From contig JADFCV010000001.1 in the NCBI GenBank assembly GCA_017161655.1, forward strand, positions 124,001-188,000: DNA of 64,000 nt, given 5' to 3'. The stretch's first letter is position 1. Every line of letters starts with the position of its first letter. The notes under the pieces were generated by a model. It was not told the origin of the DNA. It was given only the letters and a program-made list of their open reading frames with translations, and did not search any database. Shown in pieces: positions 46,730 through 55,133 of the stretch. The position numbers and the translations under genes were made by a program. The stretch comes from Candidatus Sumerlaeota bacterium. Its GTDB lineage: Bacteria > Sumerlaeota > Sumerlaeia > Sumerlaeales > Sumerlaeaceae.

Positions 46730-48010
46730 ATGACAAAAGTGCGTCTGCCTTATGGCAAGGGATACATGGAAACGCAGATTCCTGCGGATGTTGAAGAACT
46801 CCGCTCGAACTATCCCGTGCCCTCGCTTGACGAGTATGCCCTTGTCGCAGCAGCTCTGGACGAGCCGCTCGGCACGCCGCCGCTCGAGGAGCTGGCGCGC
46901 GGCAAGCGATCAGCGGTGATTCTTATCGCCTGTCGCACGCGTCGAACCGGCAGCCACATCTACGTGCCCCTCATCGTCGAGAGACTCCTGCGGGCTGGAA
47001 TGCCTCGCGAGGGAATCACTGTGATCACCGCCACAGGGTCGCACGACAATTTCCGCCCCCAGGATGCCGAACTTTTGCTTGGTCCAGAGCTGGCCCCCTG
47101 GATCCGCTTCGAAGGGCACGACTGCCATTCTCCCGAAAAACTGCGATATGTCGGAACAACGTCGCGCGGCACCGAGGTCCGATTGAGCCAACGGTACCTC
47201 GACGCAGACCTGAAAATTGCCACGGGCCGCGTGACTTGCCATTATTTCGCCGGCTTCTCTGGTGGACGGAAAGCCATCCTCCCGGGTGTAAGTGCGCTTT
47301 CGACCATTCGTCAGAATCACAGCTTTGCTGTGTTGCGCGACGGCGAAATCCAAGTCAATCCAACGACAGCCAACGGCATCCTCGAGGGAAACCCCATTCA
47401 CGAGGACATGCTCGAGGCGGCTTCATTCGCTCCCCCCGATTTCACTCTCAACACAGTGCTGAATGCCAATCACCAAATCGTCGCCGCATTTGGGGGAGAA
47501 ATGCGCCAGGCCCACGAACAAGCAGCAGACCTCGTCCGTCGCCATGATTTTCTTAAAATCGACGCGCCTTACGATTGGCTCATTGTGAGTTCCGGCGGGG
47601 CGCCATACGACGTCAACGGTATCCAGGCCATCAAAGCCCCTATCAACTTGTATAAAGCTGTTCGACCGGGAGGAGCTCTTGTCCTCCTCGCTGAATGTCC
47701 AGAGGGAATTCCTGAGTGGCTCCTTCAAGCGACGGAACTCAACGATCCCGGGGAGCTCCGCCAGCGCATTCGCGATGGCCGACTCATTCTTGGCCACAAC
47801 GCATTGTGGCTTGAAGAAATACGTAATCACTGTCATGTTGTCATGGTCTCGGCGATGCCAGAAAGCACTGTTCTGCGACTGGGTTTTCAGTATGCACCCA
47901 CACTTTCAGCCGCAATCGGAAAAGTTTACGGGTTGACAATTTCGCCTGAGCGCATTGGAGTGACGTATTCTGGCACGGTGACTTGCGTTGCTACATCTTC
48001 AGCACAGTGA
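46730..48010 (+). CDS. larA: LarA-like nickel-pincer racemase/epimerase family protein
   Basis: A 426-residue LarA-family protein. Lactate racemase binds the nickel-pincer nucleotide through a Lys; here that site is in CHYFAGFSGGRKAILPGVSA (about 165-185). Other family motifs are ATGSHDNF (about 104), GHDCHSP and NPIHEDMLEA. LarB, LarC and LarE, which build the cofactor, are not in this window. LarA homologues act on several 2-hydroxy acids, so the substrate is open. It starts 47 nt after the small membrane protein and ends 83 nt before the PLP-carrier gene, and may belong to that cassette. Confidence 0.88.
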   Translation: MTKVRLPYGKGYMETQIPADVEELRSNYPVPSLDEYALVAAALDEPLGTPPLEELARGKRSAVILIACRTRRTGSHIYVPLIVERLLRAGMPREGITVITATGSHDNFRPQDAELLLGPELAPWIRFEGHDCHSPEKLRYVGTTSRGTEVRLSQRYLDADLKIATGRVTCHYFAGFSGGRKAILPGVSALSTIRQNHSFAVLRDGEIQVNPTTANGILEGNPIHEDMLEAASFAPPDFTLNTVLNANHQIVAAFGGEMRQAHEQAADLVRRHDFLKIDAPYDWLIVSSGGAPYDVNGIQAIKAPINLYKAVRPGGALVLLAECPEGIPEWLLQATELNDPGELRQRIRDGRLILGHNALWLEEIRNHCHVVMVSAMPESTVLRLGFQYAPTLSAAIGKVYGLTISPERIGVTYSGTVTCVATSSAQ

Positions 48011-48093
48011 TTGTGGAAGGCGCATTCGCCACCCTAGGCACGCAGGAAAACGTCCACGGAATCAAATTTAGACTGGGAAAGGGAATTCCGAGA

Positions 48094-49581
48094 ATGGGGT
48101 GGATTGCCAATAAACTCAAACTTAGTTGCCTGAATTGCGGGCGCGAATATCCCTGGTCTTTCACGCTCCAGTGTGAACCGTGCAACGGTGCGCTTGTGGA
48201 CGTCGACTATAACCTCGACAATGTCACAATTCGATCAGAAGGCTGCCACATGGAGCGCTTCTTTGATCTCCTGCCCCTTCTTGATCGTCAGTCCATCCTC
48301 GATGGGCAGGAGGGAAATACTCCCTGTGTACACGCTCGCGAGCTCGGTAAGTGGCTCAAACTCCCCAAGGTCTATCTGAAAGACGAAACCAAGAATCCAA
48401 CGGGCACGACCAAAGATCGCCAGGGGGGGTTGCCCGTGGCGGTGTTCCGCGAGCTTGGAATCCACGAGTTTATCACATCCTCCACGGGGAATTCCTCTAC
48501 GGCCATTGCTCGCATTGTCGCACGTTTCCCCGATATGCGCATGCACCTGTTCGTGGGCGACGAATTCCTTTCACGGGTCAACGTCGTCGGTGCGGAGAAC
48601 CTCATTGTCTACTGGTTGAAAAACGGGACATTTGTGGACGCTCACAAAGCTGCAGCCTGGTTTGCCAAGCAAAGCGGGATCACTTCAGCCCGCGGAATTT
48701 TCTTTTTCGGTCAGCGCGAAGGACTCAAAACGGCGTTCTTCGAGGCGGTCGACCAAGTCCCTGAGCCTATTGACGTTTACATCCAAGGCGTGAGTAGCGC
48801 CCTTGGGGTTTACTCCACATATAAAGGCGCCACGCAGTACCTCGGCCTTGGCAAAATCCCAAAGATGCCGCGTCTCGTCTGTGTCCAGGAAGAAACGTGC
48901 AATCCCATGGTGCGAGCATGGGAAGACAACGCCGAAACCATTCGCCCCGAGCACATTATTCGTTATCCACGTGGCCTTTCCAAATCCACACTTCGCGGCG
49001 ATCCCACCATGTCCTATCCTTACATTCGCCGCGTTGTAAAAGCCACAAACGGCACGATGGTCACAGCCACCCAGGCCGAAATGCGTGAAGCACGCAAGCT
49101 TCTCTACGAGCTGGAAGGCATCGACGCATGCTACACCTCGGTCATGACCATTGTCGCTGCCAGGAAACTTGCTGCGCAGGGATGGTTGTCGCCTGATGAT
49201 GTGGTCCTGCTTAACATCACGGGGTCTGATCGGGAAGGAGCTCCTTACCCACAGCCCAACTTCGTTGTGGAAAAAGAAGGCGACGGCTGGCGTATCGAGC
49301 CATTCCGAGACGAAGTGGCGCGTGGATGTCTCGATCGCGTTTACGAAGTCATCCGGCAAACACTCCGCATTCCTCCAGAAATGAAGCTCGACACAGAAAT
49401 TCGTCTTCTTGGTGGGGATCTCGCTCTCGATAGCGTAGCTCAGCTCGAGCTTACTCTTGCCATCGAAAAAGAATTTGGTTGCGAGGTTCCGCCCGAAGAT
49501 ATCAATGCGGAAAACTTTTTAACCATCGGGCACCTTGCCGATTATCTGCGTAAACGGTTGTGTGATGCTCTCCCTGCTTGA
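48094..49581 (+). CDS. Threonine-synthase-like PLP enzyme fused to an acyl carrier domain
   Basis: The start at 48094 (MGWIANKLKLSCLNC) gives 495 residues; a TTG frame back to 47983 runs into larA. The N-terminus is a zinc-ribbon-like CLNC...CEPC (about 11-35), as in threonine synthase and archaeal cysteate synthase. The PLP fold type II core (about 65-390) has NPTGTTKDRQG with the PLP Lys at 107, SSTGNSSTAIA and NITGSDREGAP near the phosphate end. Residues about 405-490 form an acyl carrier domain with the phosphopantetheine Ser447 in DLALDSVAQLEL. This fusion implies that the amino-acid chemistry happens on, or next to, a tethered substrate. The stop lies 17 nt inside the ligase gene. Confidence 0.88.
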   Translation: MGWIANKLKLSCLNCGREYPWSFTLQCEPCNGALVDVDYNLDNVTIRSEGCHMERFFDLLPLLDRQSILDGQEGNTPCVHARELGKWLKLPKVYLKDETKNPTGTTKDRQGGLPVAVFRELGIHEFITSSTGNSSTAIARIVARFPDMRMHLFVGDEFLSRVNVVGAENLIVYWLKNGTFVDAHKAAAWFAKQSGITSARGIFFFGQREGLKTAFFEAVDQVPEPIDVYIQGVSSALGVYSTYKGATQYLGLGKIPKMPRLVCVQEETCNPMVRAWEDNAETIRPEHIIRYPRGLSKSTLRGDPTMSYPYIRRVVKATNGTMVTATQAEMREARKLLYELEGIDACYTSVMTIVAARKLAAQGWLSPDDVVLLNITGSDREGAPYPQPNFVVEKEGDGWRIEPFRDEVARGCLDRVYEVIRQTLRIPPEMKLDTEIRLLGGDLALDSVAQLELTLAIEKEFGCEVPPEDINAENFLTIGHLADYLRKRLCDALPA

Positions 49582-50941
49582 ACTGATCTCTCTCGCGAGC
49601 TTTGCCAAACGGGGCGCTGCACCGGCCATCGTTACGCCCTTTGAGCGTTGTTCGTTTGAAGAGTTGGCTTCCGGGGTTGCCGCACGCATGAACGAGCTAC
49701 GTGCGCGCGGCATTTGCGAGGGCTGCTCCGTTGTGATCGTCGCGAGACACTCGCTCTCGACGATAATTAATATCCTCGCCTTGCTTCATCTCGGCGCATT
49801 CCAGATCCCCGTCTCGCCCGATCTTCAGCCATCCGAGCTCGAAGCGATTGCCAACCGTGGGAGCGCAGGATGGATCCTCTCCGGATCCGAGATCATTCCT
49901 GCTCCCTCACCACACTGCCCCCGCAGCGACGGCGCCTGTCTTGGACTTCTGAGCAGTGGATCCACCGGCGCACCAAAGCTCGTGTTGCGCGGCGCCGATC
50001 ATGTTGCCGCCGCCCTGCAGATTTATCGGGCTGCTGTAAACCTTACCTCTGACGATCGCGTCCTTGCACTTCTCCCGCTCGAACACAGTTACGGTTTCCA
50101 CAATGTCGTTTTGGCCACACTCGCAGCGGGTGCCACGCTTTTTCTGCATCCTACCCCACACCCACGCCTTGCCCTACAGTCGATCCGCAAGTACGGCATA
50201 ACCATCCTGCCTGCAGCGCCGATTTTTTTCGATCTGCTGGTGAAGTTTTTCGGTGGTTCGTCGCAGCAGCTTCCCCTTCGTGCCGCAATTTCTGTGGGTA
50301 CAGCGTTGTCCCGTCGTATCCACGAGCAATTTTTGCAGGTCTTTGGCCTTCCCATTTGGCAAAGCTATGGAACGAGCGAAAGCGGTCCTGTGGCCCTGAA
50401 CAAATCAGGCACCCCTCACGGGGATTTCCTGGCTCTGGGAGAAATCTGTCCGCTGGTGTCCGTTTACATTGTTGGCGACGACGGCCACCCCTGCCCAGAA
50501 GGCGAAACGGGAGAGATCATCATCGATTCGCCAGCTGTCGGAATTGGTTATCTTAGCACGAACGACGGAGCTAGTCGCTTTGTTGGTCGCACTTTCTACA
50601 CGGGAGACCTCGGTTTTATCCGCGGCGGCGAACTCTATTTTGCCGGCCGCAAAAAAATGCTCATTGCGGCGGCAGGTCATAAGGTGGATCCCTTAGAAAT
50701 TGAGCAAGTCCTTCGCGACCATCCGGACGTGAGCGATGCCGCGGTGCTTGGCGTTCCCGACGAAGACGGCATTGAGCAAATCACTGCCTACGTTTGCGCT
50801 CGCGAAGGGCTATCCCATGCCGAGCTTCTAGCCCACTGCGCGCAGCGCCTTGCTCCCTACAAAGTTCCACGTGTCATTCATTTCCGCCCTTCACTCCCAC
50901 GCAATAACATGGGAAAACTCCTGAGAGAGCAGCTTTTATGA
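49565..50941 (+). CDS. AMP-forming acyl/aminoacyl ligase
   Basis: An ANL-superfamily ligase of 458 residues, starting at 49565 inside the end of the PLP-carrier gene. Signature motifs: A3 LLSSGSTGAPKLVL, A5 QSYGTSESGPVAL, A7 FYTGDLGFIRGGELYFAGRKKMLI and a C-terminal NNMGKLLREQ with the catalytic Lys. The N-terminal subdomain is shorter than in long-chain acyl-CoA synthetases. It should adenylate a carboxylic acid and load it on a thiol, most simply the carrier domain encoded just upstream. Substrate cannot be read from the sequence. The stop overlaps the acyltransferase start as ATGA. Confidence 0.93.
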   Translation: MLSLLELISLASFAKRGAAPAIVTPFERCSFEELASGVAARMNELRARGICEGCSVVIVARHSLSTIINILALLHLGAFQIPVSPDLQPSELEAIANRGSAGWILSGSEIIPAPSPHCPRSDGACLGLLSSGSTGAPKLVLRGADHVAAALQIYRAAVNLTSDDRVLALLPLEHSYGFHNVVLATLAAGATLFLHPTPHPRLALQSIRKYGITILPAAPIFFDLLVKFFGGSSQQLPLRAAISVGTALSRRIHEQFLQVFGLPIWQSYGTSESGPVALNKSGTPHGDFLALGEICPLVSVYIVGDDGHPCPEGETGEIIIDSPAVGIGYLSTNDGASRFVGRTFYTGDLGFIRGGELYFAGRKKMLIAAAGHKVDPLEIEQVLRDHPDVSDAAVLGVPDEDGIEQITAYVCAREGLSHAELLAHCAQRLAPYKVPRVIHFRPSLPRNNMGKLLREQLL

Positions 50942-51837
50942 TTCGGCGCTACCTTGAGCTCAGGCGCTTGGGCTTAGGCTGGTATCACTGGGTGGGGGAG
51001 TTGCTTGCGAAGGCTCCGCCACGACTCTACATGGCGATTTGCGACATCATCGGCACCGCCGAATGGCTTTGGCGACGCAAGCGGGCCAGCCGGGTTTCGC
51101 AAGAATTACAAGAGCTCTTGAGGTTAGCCGGAACGGTTTCAGTCCGGCCTTCGTCGCGACGCCATTTTTGCTATTTCTGGCGACTCAAACTCGCGCACGC
51201 TTACATTGCCCTGGCGCCGATGGATTACGTCGAACGCCTCATGACCGTTGAGGGCGGTGAGCATCTCGAAACGCTTCTGACCTCGGGGCGCGGCTTTGTA
51301 CTAGCCAGTCTCCACAGTCTGCATGGCCACCTTGGAGCTGCCTATCTTGTGCGGCGAGGAAAGCCAACCCAGTCATTCAGAAAAGCTCAGCGAGCGGAGT
51401 TTCTGGAGACCTCAGCCGAGCGACTGATTTTCTATGGAGCTACTCCCGTGTTCTTGGAGCAGGATGTTCCCATGGGCGCGGTGCTCAAGCGGTCCTTTGA
51501 TTGGTTGCGTCGGGGCAATGCCGCGTTCGTTTTTGTAGATGGCGTCTACGGCCAGCAGGAAGTGGCGGTAGAAGTGTTTGGTCGCCCAGTCAGGCTCCGC
51601 CCCGGGCTTCTCGAAGCCGCGCGGTTGAGTCAATCCCCGGTCATGCCGGTGACGGTTCTGGTACGCGGCGACAGGATATCCCTGCGGTTTGCCCATCCGG
51701 GAAACATCGCCACCCGCGAAGAACTCGAGCAGGTTCTAAGAAACATCGCAAAAGAGTACGAAACCGCTGTTGAGTTGAGTCCCGAGTCACTGCCCCTCGG
51801 CAAGTTCGAGCGCCGGCTCATAGAACGATCCAAATGA
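50938..51837 (+). CDS. LpxL/HtrB-like lysophospholipid acyltransferase family protein
   Basis: A 299-residue protein of the LPLAT superfamily, LpxL/HtrB type. An N-terminal amphipathic or membrane segment (about 12-45) precedes the acyltransferase fold. The catalytic block reads VLASLHSLHGHLGAAYLVRRG (His at 126, 129 and 131). The family motif is H-x4-D/E; here the fifth position is His131, so the acidic partner is replaced. Later blocks (VFVDGVYGQQEVAVEVFGRPVRLRPGLLEAARLS) are well kept. It may transfer an acyl group from the carrier to a membrane acceptor. Last gene of the coupled cassette. Confidence 0.85.
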   Translation: MIRRYLELRRLGLGWYHWVGELLAKAPPRLYMAICDIIGTAEWLWRRKRASRVSQELQELLRLAGTVSVRPSSRRHFCYFWRLKLAHAYIALAPMDYVERLMTVEGGEHLETLLTSGRGFVLASLHSLHGHLGAAYLVRRGKPTQSFRKAQRAEFLETSAERLIFYGATPVFLEQDVPMGAVLKRSFDWLRRGNAAFVFVDGVYGQQEVAVEVFGRPVRLRPGLLEAARLSQSPVMPVTVLVRGDRISLRFAHPGNIATREELEQVLRNIAKEYETAVELSPESLPLGKFERRLIERSK

Positions 51838-51863
51838 CTGTGCATTTTCTGCATTTTTTCCTC

Positions 51864-51892
51864 TTGCATAGTCGTCCCGGATGGATGATAAT
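51864..51892 (+). promoter_or_regulatory. Candidate sigma70 promoter of the small secreted protein gene
   Basis: TTGCAT (51864-51869), a 17-bp spacer and GATAAT (51887-51892) lie 50 nt upstream of the start, with a good ribosome site (GGAGGT) in between. Confidence 0.5.
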
Positions 51893-51942
51893 CATCTTAA
51901 AAGGCTGGATTACGGCCTGTAAAAACTCATGGAGGTAGACGC

Positions 51943-52620
51943 ATGAACAAGAAATTTCTCATCGTAGGAATGGCATCGTTGGCACTCGCCAGTGTCGCTT
52001 TCGGCGACACGGTATTGCAGGATTTTGAGTCGGGAGCTCCTGGGTCGAACCTCGCTTCCGCCTGGAACCCTACATTTAGTGGGAGCACGGCCGGCGCAGG
52101 TGGCACGACCGTTTATCAGTTTTCCAATGAACAGGCGAAAACAGGTACGCAGTCCGGGAAATTGGGTTGGGACTGGCTCAATGCCTCAGGCGGTTTGGTA
52201 CGCATTCAACCGGCTGCAGGACTGAACAACAATGCCCCAGCGGTCGACCATACGAGTGAGCCCTATGTTGGCTTCGCGATTTATGCCTCAGGAACAGGCG
52301 ATAAGCTCGCGTTCTACATGGGCGAAGGGACCGCTGGTAATGGCGCATCTCCGTATGAGCGTTTCACGGCGGATTATACGCTCAGCTTTACAGGATGGAA
52401 AGTCGTTGAGCGCAACATCCTGACCGACCCCGTCGTCGGATGGATTTCGGGGAATGGCACACTCAATGCAACCTGCTCGTTCAGTGGGTTCTTCTGGTAC
52501 CAGGGCGCCCCGGCAGGTTCGGTGGTTTATTATCTGGATGATATTTCTTTCACCAATGCGACCCGCAACCCCGACCTGCTGCCCAATCCCGCCGGTGTGG
52601 CCGATTGGTCAGTTTATTAA
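51943..52620 (+). CDS. Small secreted beta-sandwich protein
   Basis: A 225-residue protein with a signal peptide ending near residue 21 (VAFG/DTV) and GGAGGT 7 nt before the ATG. The mature part begins LQDFESGAPGSNLASAW and ends with VVYYLDDISFTNAT, a layout of carbohydrate-binding beta-sandwich modules (CBM-like, with DFE and DDISF elements). The C-terminus carries no sorting motif that I recognise. It has its own promoter and terminator, so it is a single-gene unit and may be abundantly exported. Confidence 0.8.
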   Translation: MNKKFLIVGMASLALASVAFGDTVLQDFESGAPGSNLASAWNPTFSGSTAGAGGTTVYQFSNEQAKTGTQSGKLGWDWLNASGGLVRIQPAAGLNNNAPAVDHTSEPYVGFAIYASGTGDKLAFYMGEGTAGNGASPYERFTADYTLSFTGWKVVERNILTDPVVGWISGNGTLNATCSFSGFFWYQGAPAGSVVYYLDDISFTNATRNPDLLPNPAGVADWSVY

Positions 52621-52647
52621 TCCGTAGTACACGCGTTTAAAGAAATC

Positions 52648-52686
52648 GCGGGGTGCGTGAGCCAAAACGCACCCCGCAATTGTTTT
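52648..52686 (+). terminator. Intrinsic terminator after the small secreted protein gene
   Basis: GCGGGGTGCGT (52648-52658) pairs with ACGCACCCCGC (52667-52677), 11 bp perfect, followed by AATTGTTTT. Confidence 0.9.
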
Positions 52687-52886
52687 GCCTGAAAGCACCT
52701 GCTCATGAAGGCGATGCTTTGCCCGTGATGAGGCCCGTAAAACTCTCTCCACCCGAAAGACGAGTTTATGCGTTCGTCGGAGACCCCACATAGTGCCTCT
52801 TTTTAGCTGTGTTTTCGCATGGGGCAAACAGGCGTTTTTTCTTTCCCCTTGATGAATTCTGCACTTTGCAAGCACACATAAGGGGT

Positions 52887-55133
52887 ATGCCCATAACTTC
52901 TCCGGCTGCCAGAAATCTTGCGATAGAACTGTTTCTTCTGCTTGGTCTTACTTTCCTGGCCGCACTTTTTCGCATAGCTCTCTCGTTTGCCCACCCAGCC
53001 TACCGTCCTGGCGATGCCACGGCCTACTATCCAGCGGAAGCCGCGCTCCAGTATCGCTGGGCGCACGATCTGGCCATTCAGGGGAAATTGCCATCTGTCG
53101 ATAGGCGTGCCCAGTGGCCAGAGGGACTGCGCTTTGGCACCGATATTACACCCGTCATGGAGCACATCGCGGCATGGTTGTTTCGTTCCACGGCACCGAG
53201 CTCTCTGTCGTTTTTTGACTTTTCCATCTGGTTCGTTGCCGCAGTCTCGTCACTGGGCGCCATACTAGCTTATCTTGCAGTCCGCTTGCTAGGGGGTGGG
53301 GTCGCAGGAGCTCTGTTGGCTGCGTTTCTCGCTGGCTTCCACCCGTGTGTGCTTGAGCGAGTGGTGAGGAACTTCGGACGCGAGAATTTTGCTCTCTTCT
53401 TTGTGTTTGTCCCTGTGGCTTGCGTGCTGGCTCTCTGGCGAAAGCAGCGTGCATCAGCAAGTTTACAAGTGATCATATTAGCATTCGCCACCATTAGCCA
53501 GGCCGTGGCATTTGCGTCCTGGCACATGGCTCGCCCGTTGTTCGAGCTTCACGCCTTGGTTCTTATTTTTACGGCAGCTTTCTTCAGCACGACCCCTTTC
53601 CAGCTGCGGCGCACAGTCGTTTGGGTGATTTCGACGGCGCCCTTTTGGGTTCTTTTACCAGTGCTTCAGGTTCGCCGCTATGCTGTGTCGCCAAACATTC
53701 TGATGCTCCTCTTTCTGGGGCTCGGTTTGTTGCTTGTGCGACAGACATCCGCGCGGCTTATGGTGCTCGCTGCTGCTATTCTCGCCCGGGCCTTAGCGGG
53801 AGCGGCGGCCACCGCGGACGACTCTCACATAAGTGAGGTTGTCCTCGCCAAGCTCACCCACTTGCTTGGCAAACCCGCCGATCCAAATCAGCTTTCGCCA
53901 GAAGCGCGTCTCATGTGGATCGAAGCTTTCAACAGTCCCACACTCGCGGCGCTCATTCTCTACGCTCTGCCTGTCGTGCTGGCGCTGGGGCTGCTCGGCT
54001 TTGCGGCGCGGCATCGCTTTCTCGCCCGCCTGCGCACCGAGACTGCATGGCGCGGTCTTTTTATCCTGTTCCTCGTACACACTGCTGCTTATCTCACTTT
54101 TGAGCGCCTTGTCGTGCTCTTTTTGTTTAGTGCAGCGGTTTTGGTGGGGCTTGTTGCCTCCGAAGTTTTTAAAACCCGCTGGCGATGGTTCGGCTTTGGG
54201 CTTGTGCTCGTCCTGTTAGTTGCAGTCGGTGGACAGTCTGCTGCATTCCCTCCGATACGCGCAGTGGAATTTTGGGTTCGTGAGAAAACGCTTCCTCCCC
54301 AGGAAAATGCTTTTCAGAATCGGTTAGCCGACACTCAGGATCTTCTGCACTGGTTGCGCAGTCATACGCAGCGCGACGATGTCGTTGTGGCATGGTTTGG
54401 TCTCTCCTCGCAAATCTATGCGTACGCGGATCGCCCGGTCGTGGTGCAATCGAAATTCGAGAACCCTTTCGTTCGGCCAAAAGTCCTTGAACTGGCCAAT
54501 GCCCTTTACGGTAAGCCGGAAAAACTGGAAGACTTCTGCACGAAGTATGGTGCTCGCTATGTGGTTTATGAAGCCCCCATGGTGTTGCACCGCGGCAGAG
54601 ATAGCTACAGATACGTGGCAGGGAAGACTTTTGTAGAGACTACGTCCGCGGTGGCTTTGATGCACTTCCAGCCGCACGAGCTTGACGCTTTTCGACTGGT
54701 CTATCAGAACCGGGGTTTTCGTGTGTTTCGTGTGACTCGTGCCCATGAAACAACGACCCCGCTTCCGGCAAGATATGGGTGGTTTCCCCTCTACGATCGG
54801 GAGTGGTGCTCGATTGACCTGCAGGCGCCAATTCTCGATGACAGCAAGCTCGATGAGGCTGTGAGAAAAACGTTAGCCATCGAATCGCAGCTCGTCGTGG
54901 CTGAGCTCTTCAGTGCTGAAGGCAAGTTCTCTGAGTCGCTGCGTATCTTGCGCGACTTGCTTGGCCGCGAACCCAGATTGTGGCAGGCTGCTGCCCTGAT
55001 GGCGCGCATCTATGCTCGGAGCGGTAACATCGAAGCTGCGAAAAAGGCTTGCACACTCGCGGAAATCGGCTACCCACAATGCCCAGAGCTTCCAAGCCAT
55101 CTTCGTCATGTGGAAGGGGTTTTCAAACCATGA
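52887..55133 (+). CDS. STT3-like GT-C membrane glycosyltransferase with TPR tail
   Basis: A protein of about 748 residues; the ATG at 52887 has AAGGGG very close, and the frame is open back to 52809. After a first membrane helix (about 12-30) comes a large loop (about 33-75) with HPAYRPGDATAYYPAEAALQYRWAHD and WPEGLRFGTDITP, a pattern of STT3/AglB-type oligosaccharyltransferases. About eleven transmembrane helices follow to residue 460. The soluble part (about 470-650; WLRSHTQRDDVVVAWFG, YGARYVVYE) matches the STT3-like periplasmic domain, and the last 90 residues form TPR-like helices (LVVAELFSAEGKFSESLRIL). Predicted to glycosylate exported proteins or lipids; the classical WWDYG motif is not evident. 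Confidence 0.8.
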   Translation: MPITSPAARNLAIELFLLLGLTFLAALFRIALSFAHPAYRPGDATAYYPAEAALQYRWAHDLAIQGKLPSVDRRAQWPEGLRFGTDITPVMEHIAAWLFRSTAPSSLSFFDFSIWFVAAVSSLGAILAYLAVRLLGGGVAGALLAAFLAGFHPCVLERVVRNFGRENFALFFVFVPVACVLALWRKQRASASLQVIILAFATISQAVAFASWHMARPLFELHALVLIFTAAFFSTTPFQLRRTVVWVISTAPFWVLLPVLQVRRYAVSPNILMLLFLGLGLLLVRQTSARLMVLAAAILARALAGAAATADDSHISEVVLAKLTHLLGKPADPNQLSPEARLMWIEAFNSPTLAALILYALPVVLALGLLGFAARHRFLARLRTETAWRGLFILFLVHTAAYLTFERLVVLFLFSAAVLVGLVASEVFKTRWRWFGFGLVLVLLVAVGGQSAAFPPIRAVEFWVREKTLPPQENAFQNRLADTQDLLHWLRSHTQRDDVVVAWFGLSSQIYAYADRPVVVQSKFENPFVRPKVLELANALYGKPEKLEDFCTKYGARYVVYEAPMVLHRGRDSYRYVAGKTFVETTSAVALMHFQPHELDAFRLVYQNRGFRVFRVTRAHETTTPLPARYGWFPLYDREWCSIDLQAPILDDSKLDEAVRKTLAIESQLVVAELFSAEGKFSESLRILRDLLGREPRLWQAAALMARIYARSGNIEAAKKACTLAEIGYPQCPELPSHLRHVEGVFKP

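Noticed and set aside
48685-49359. A 224-codon minus-strand frame inside the PLP-carrier gene
   Set aside because: It is antisense to a well-conserved enzyme and shows no motif.
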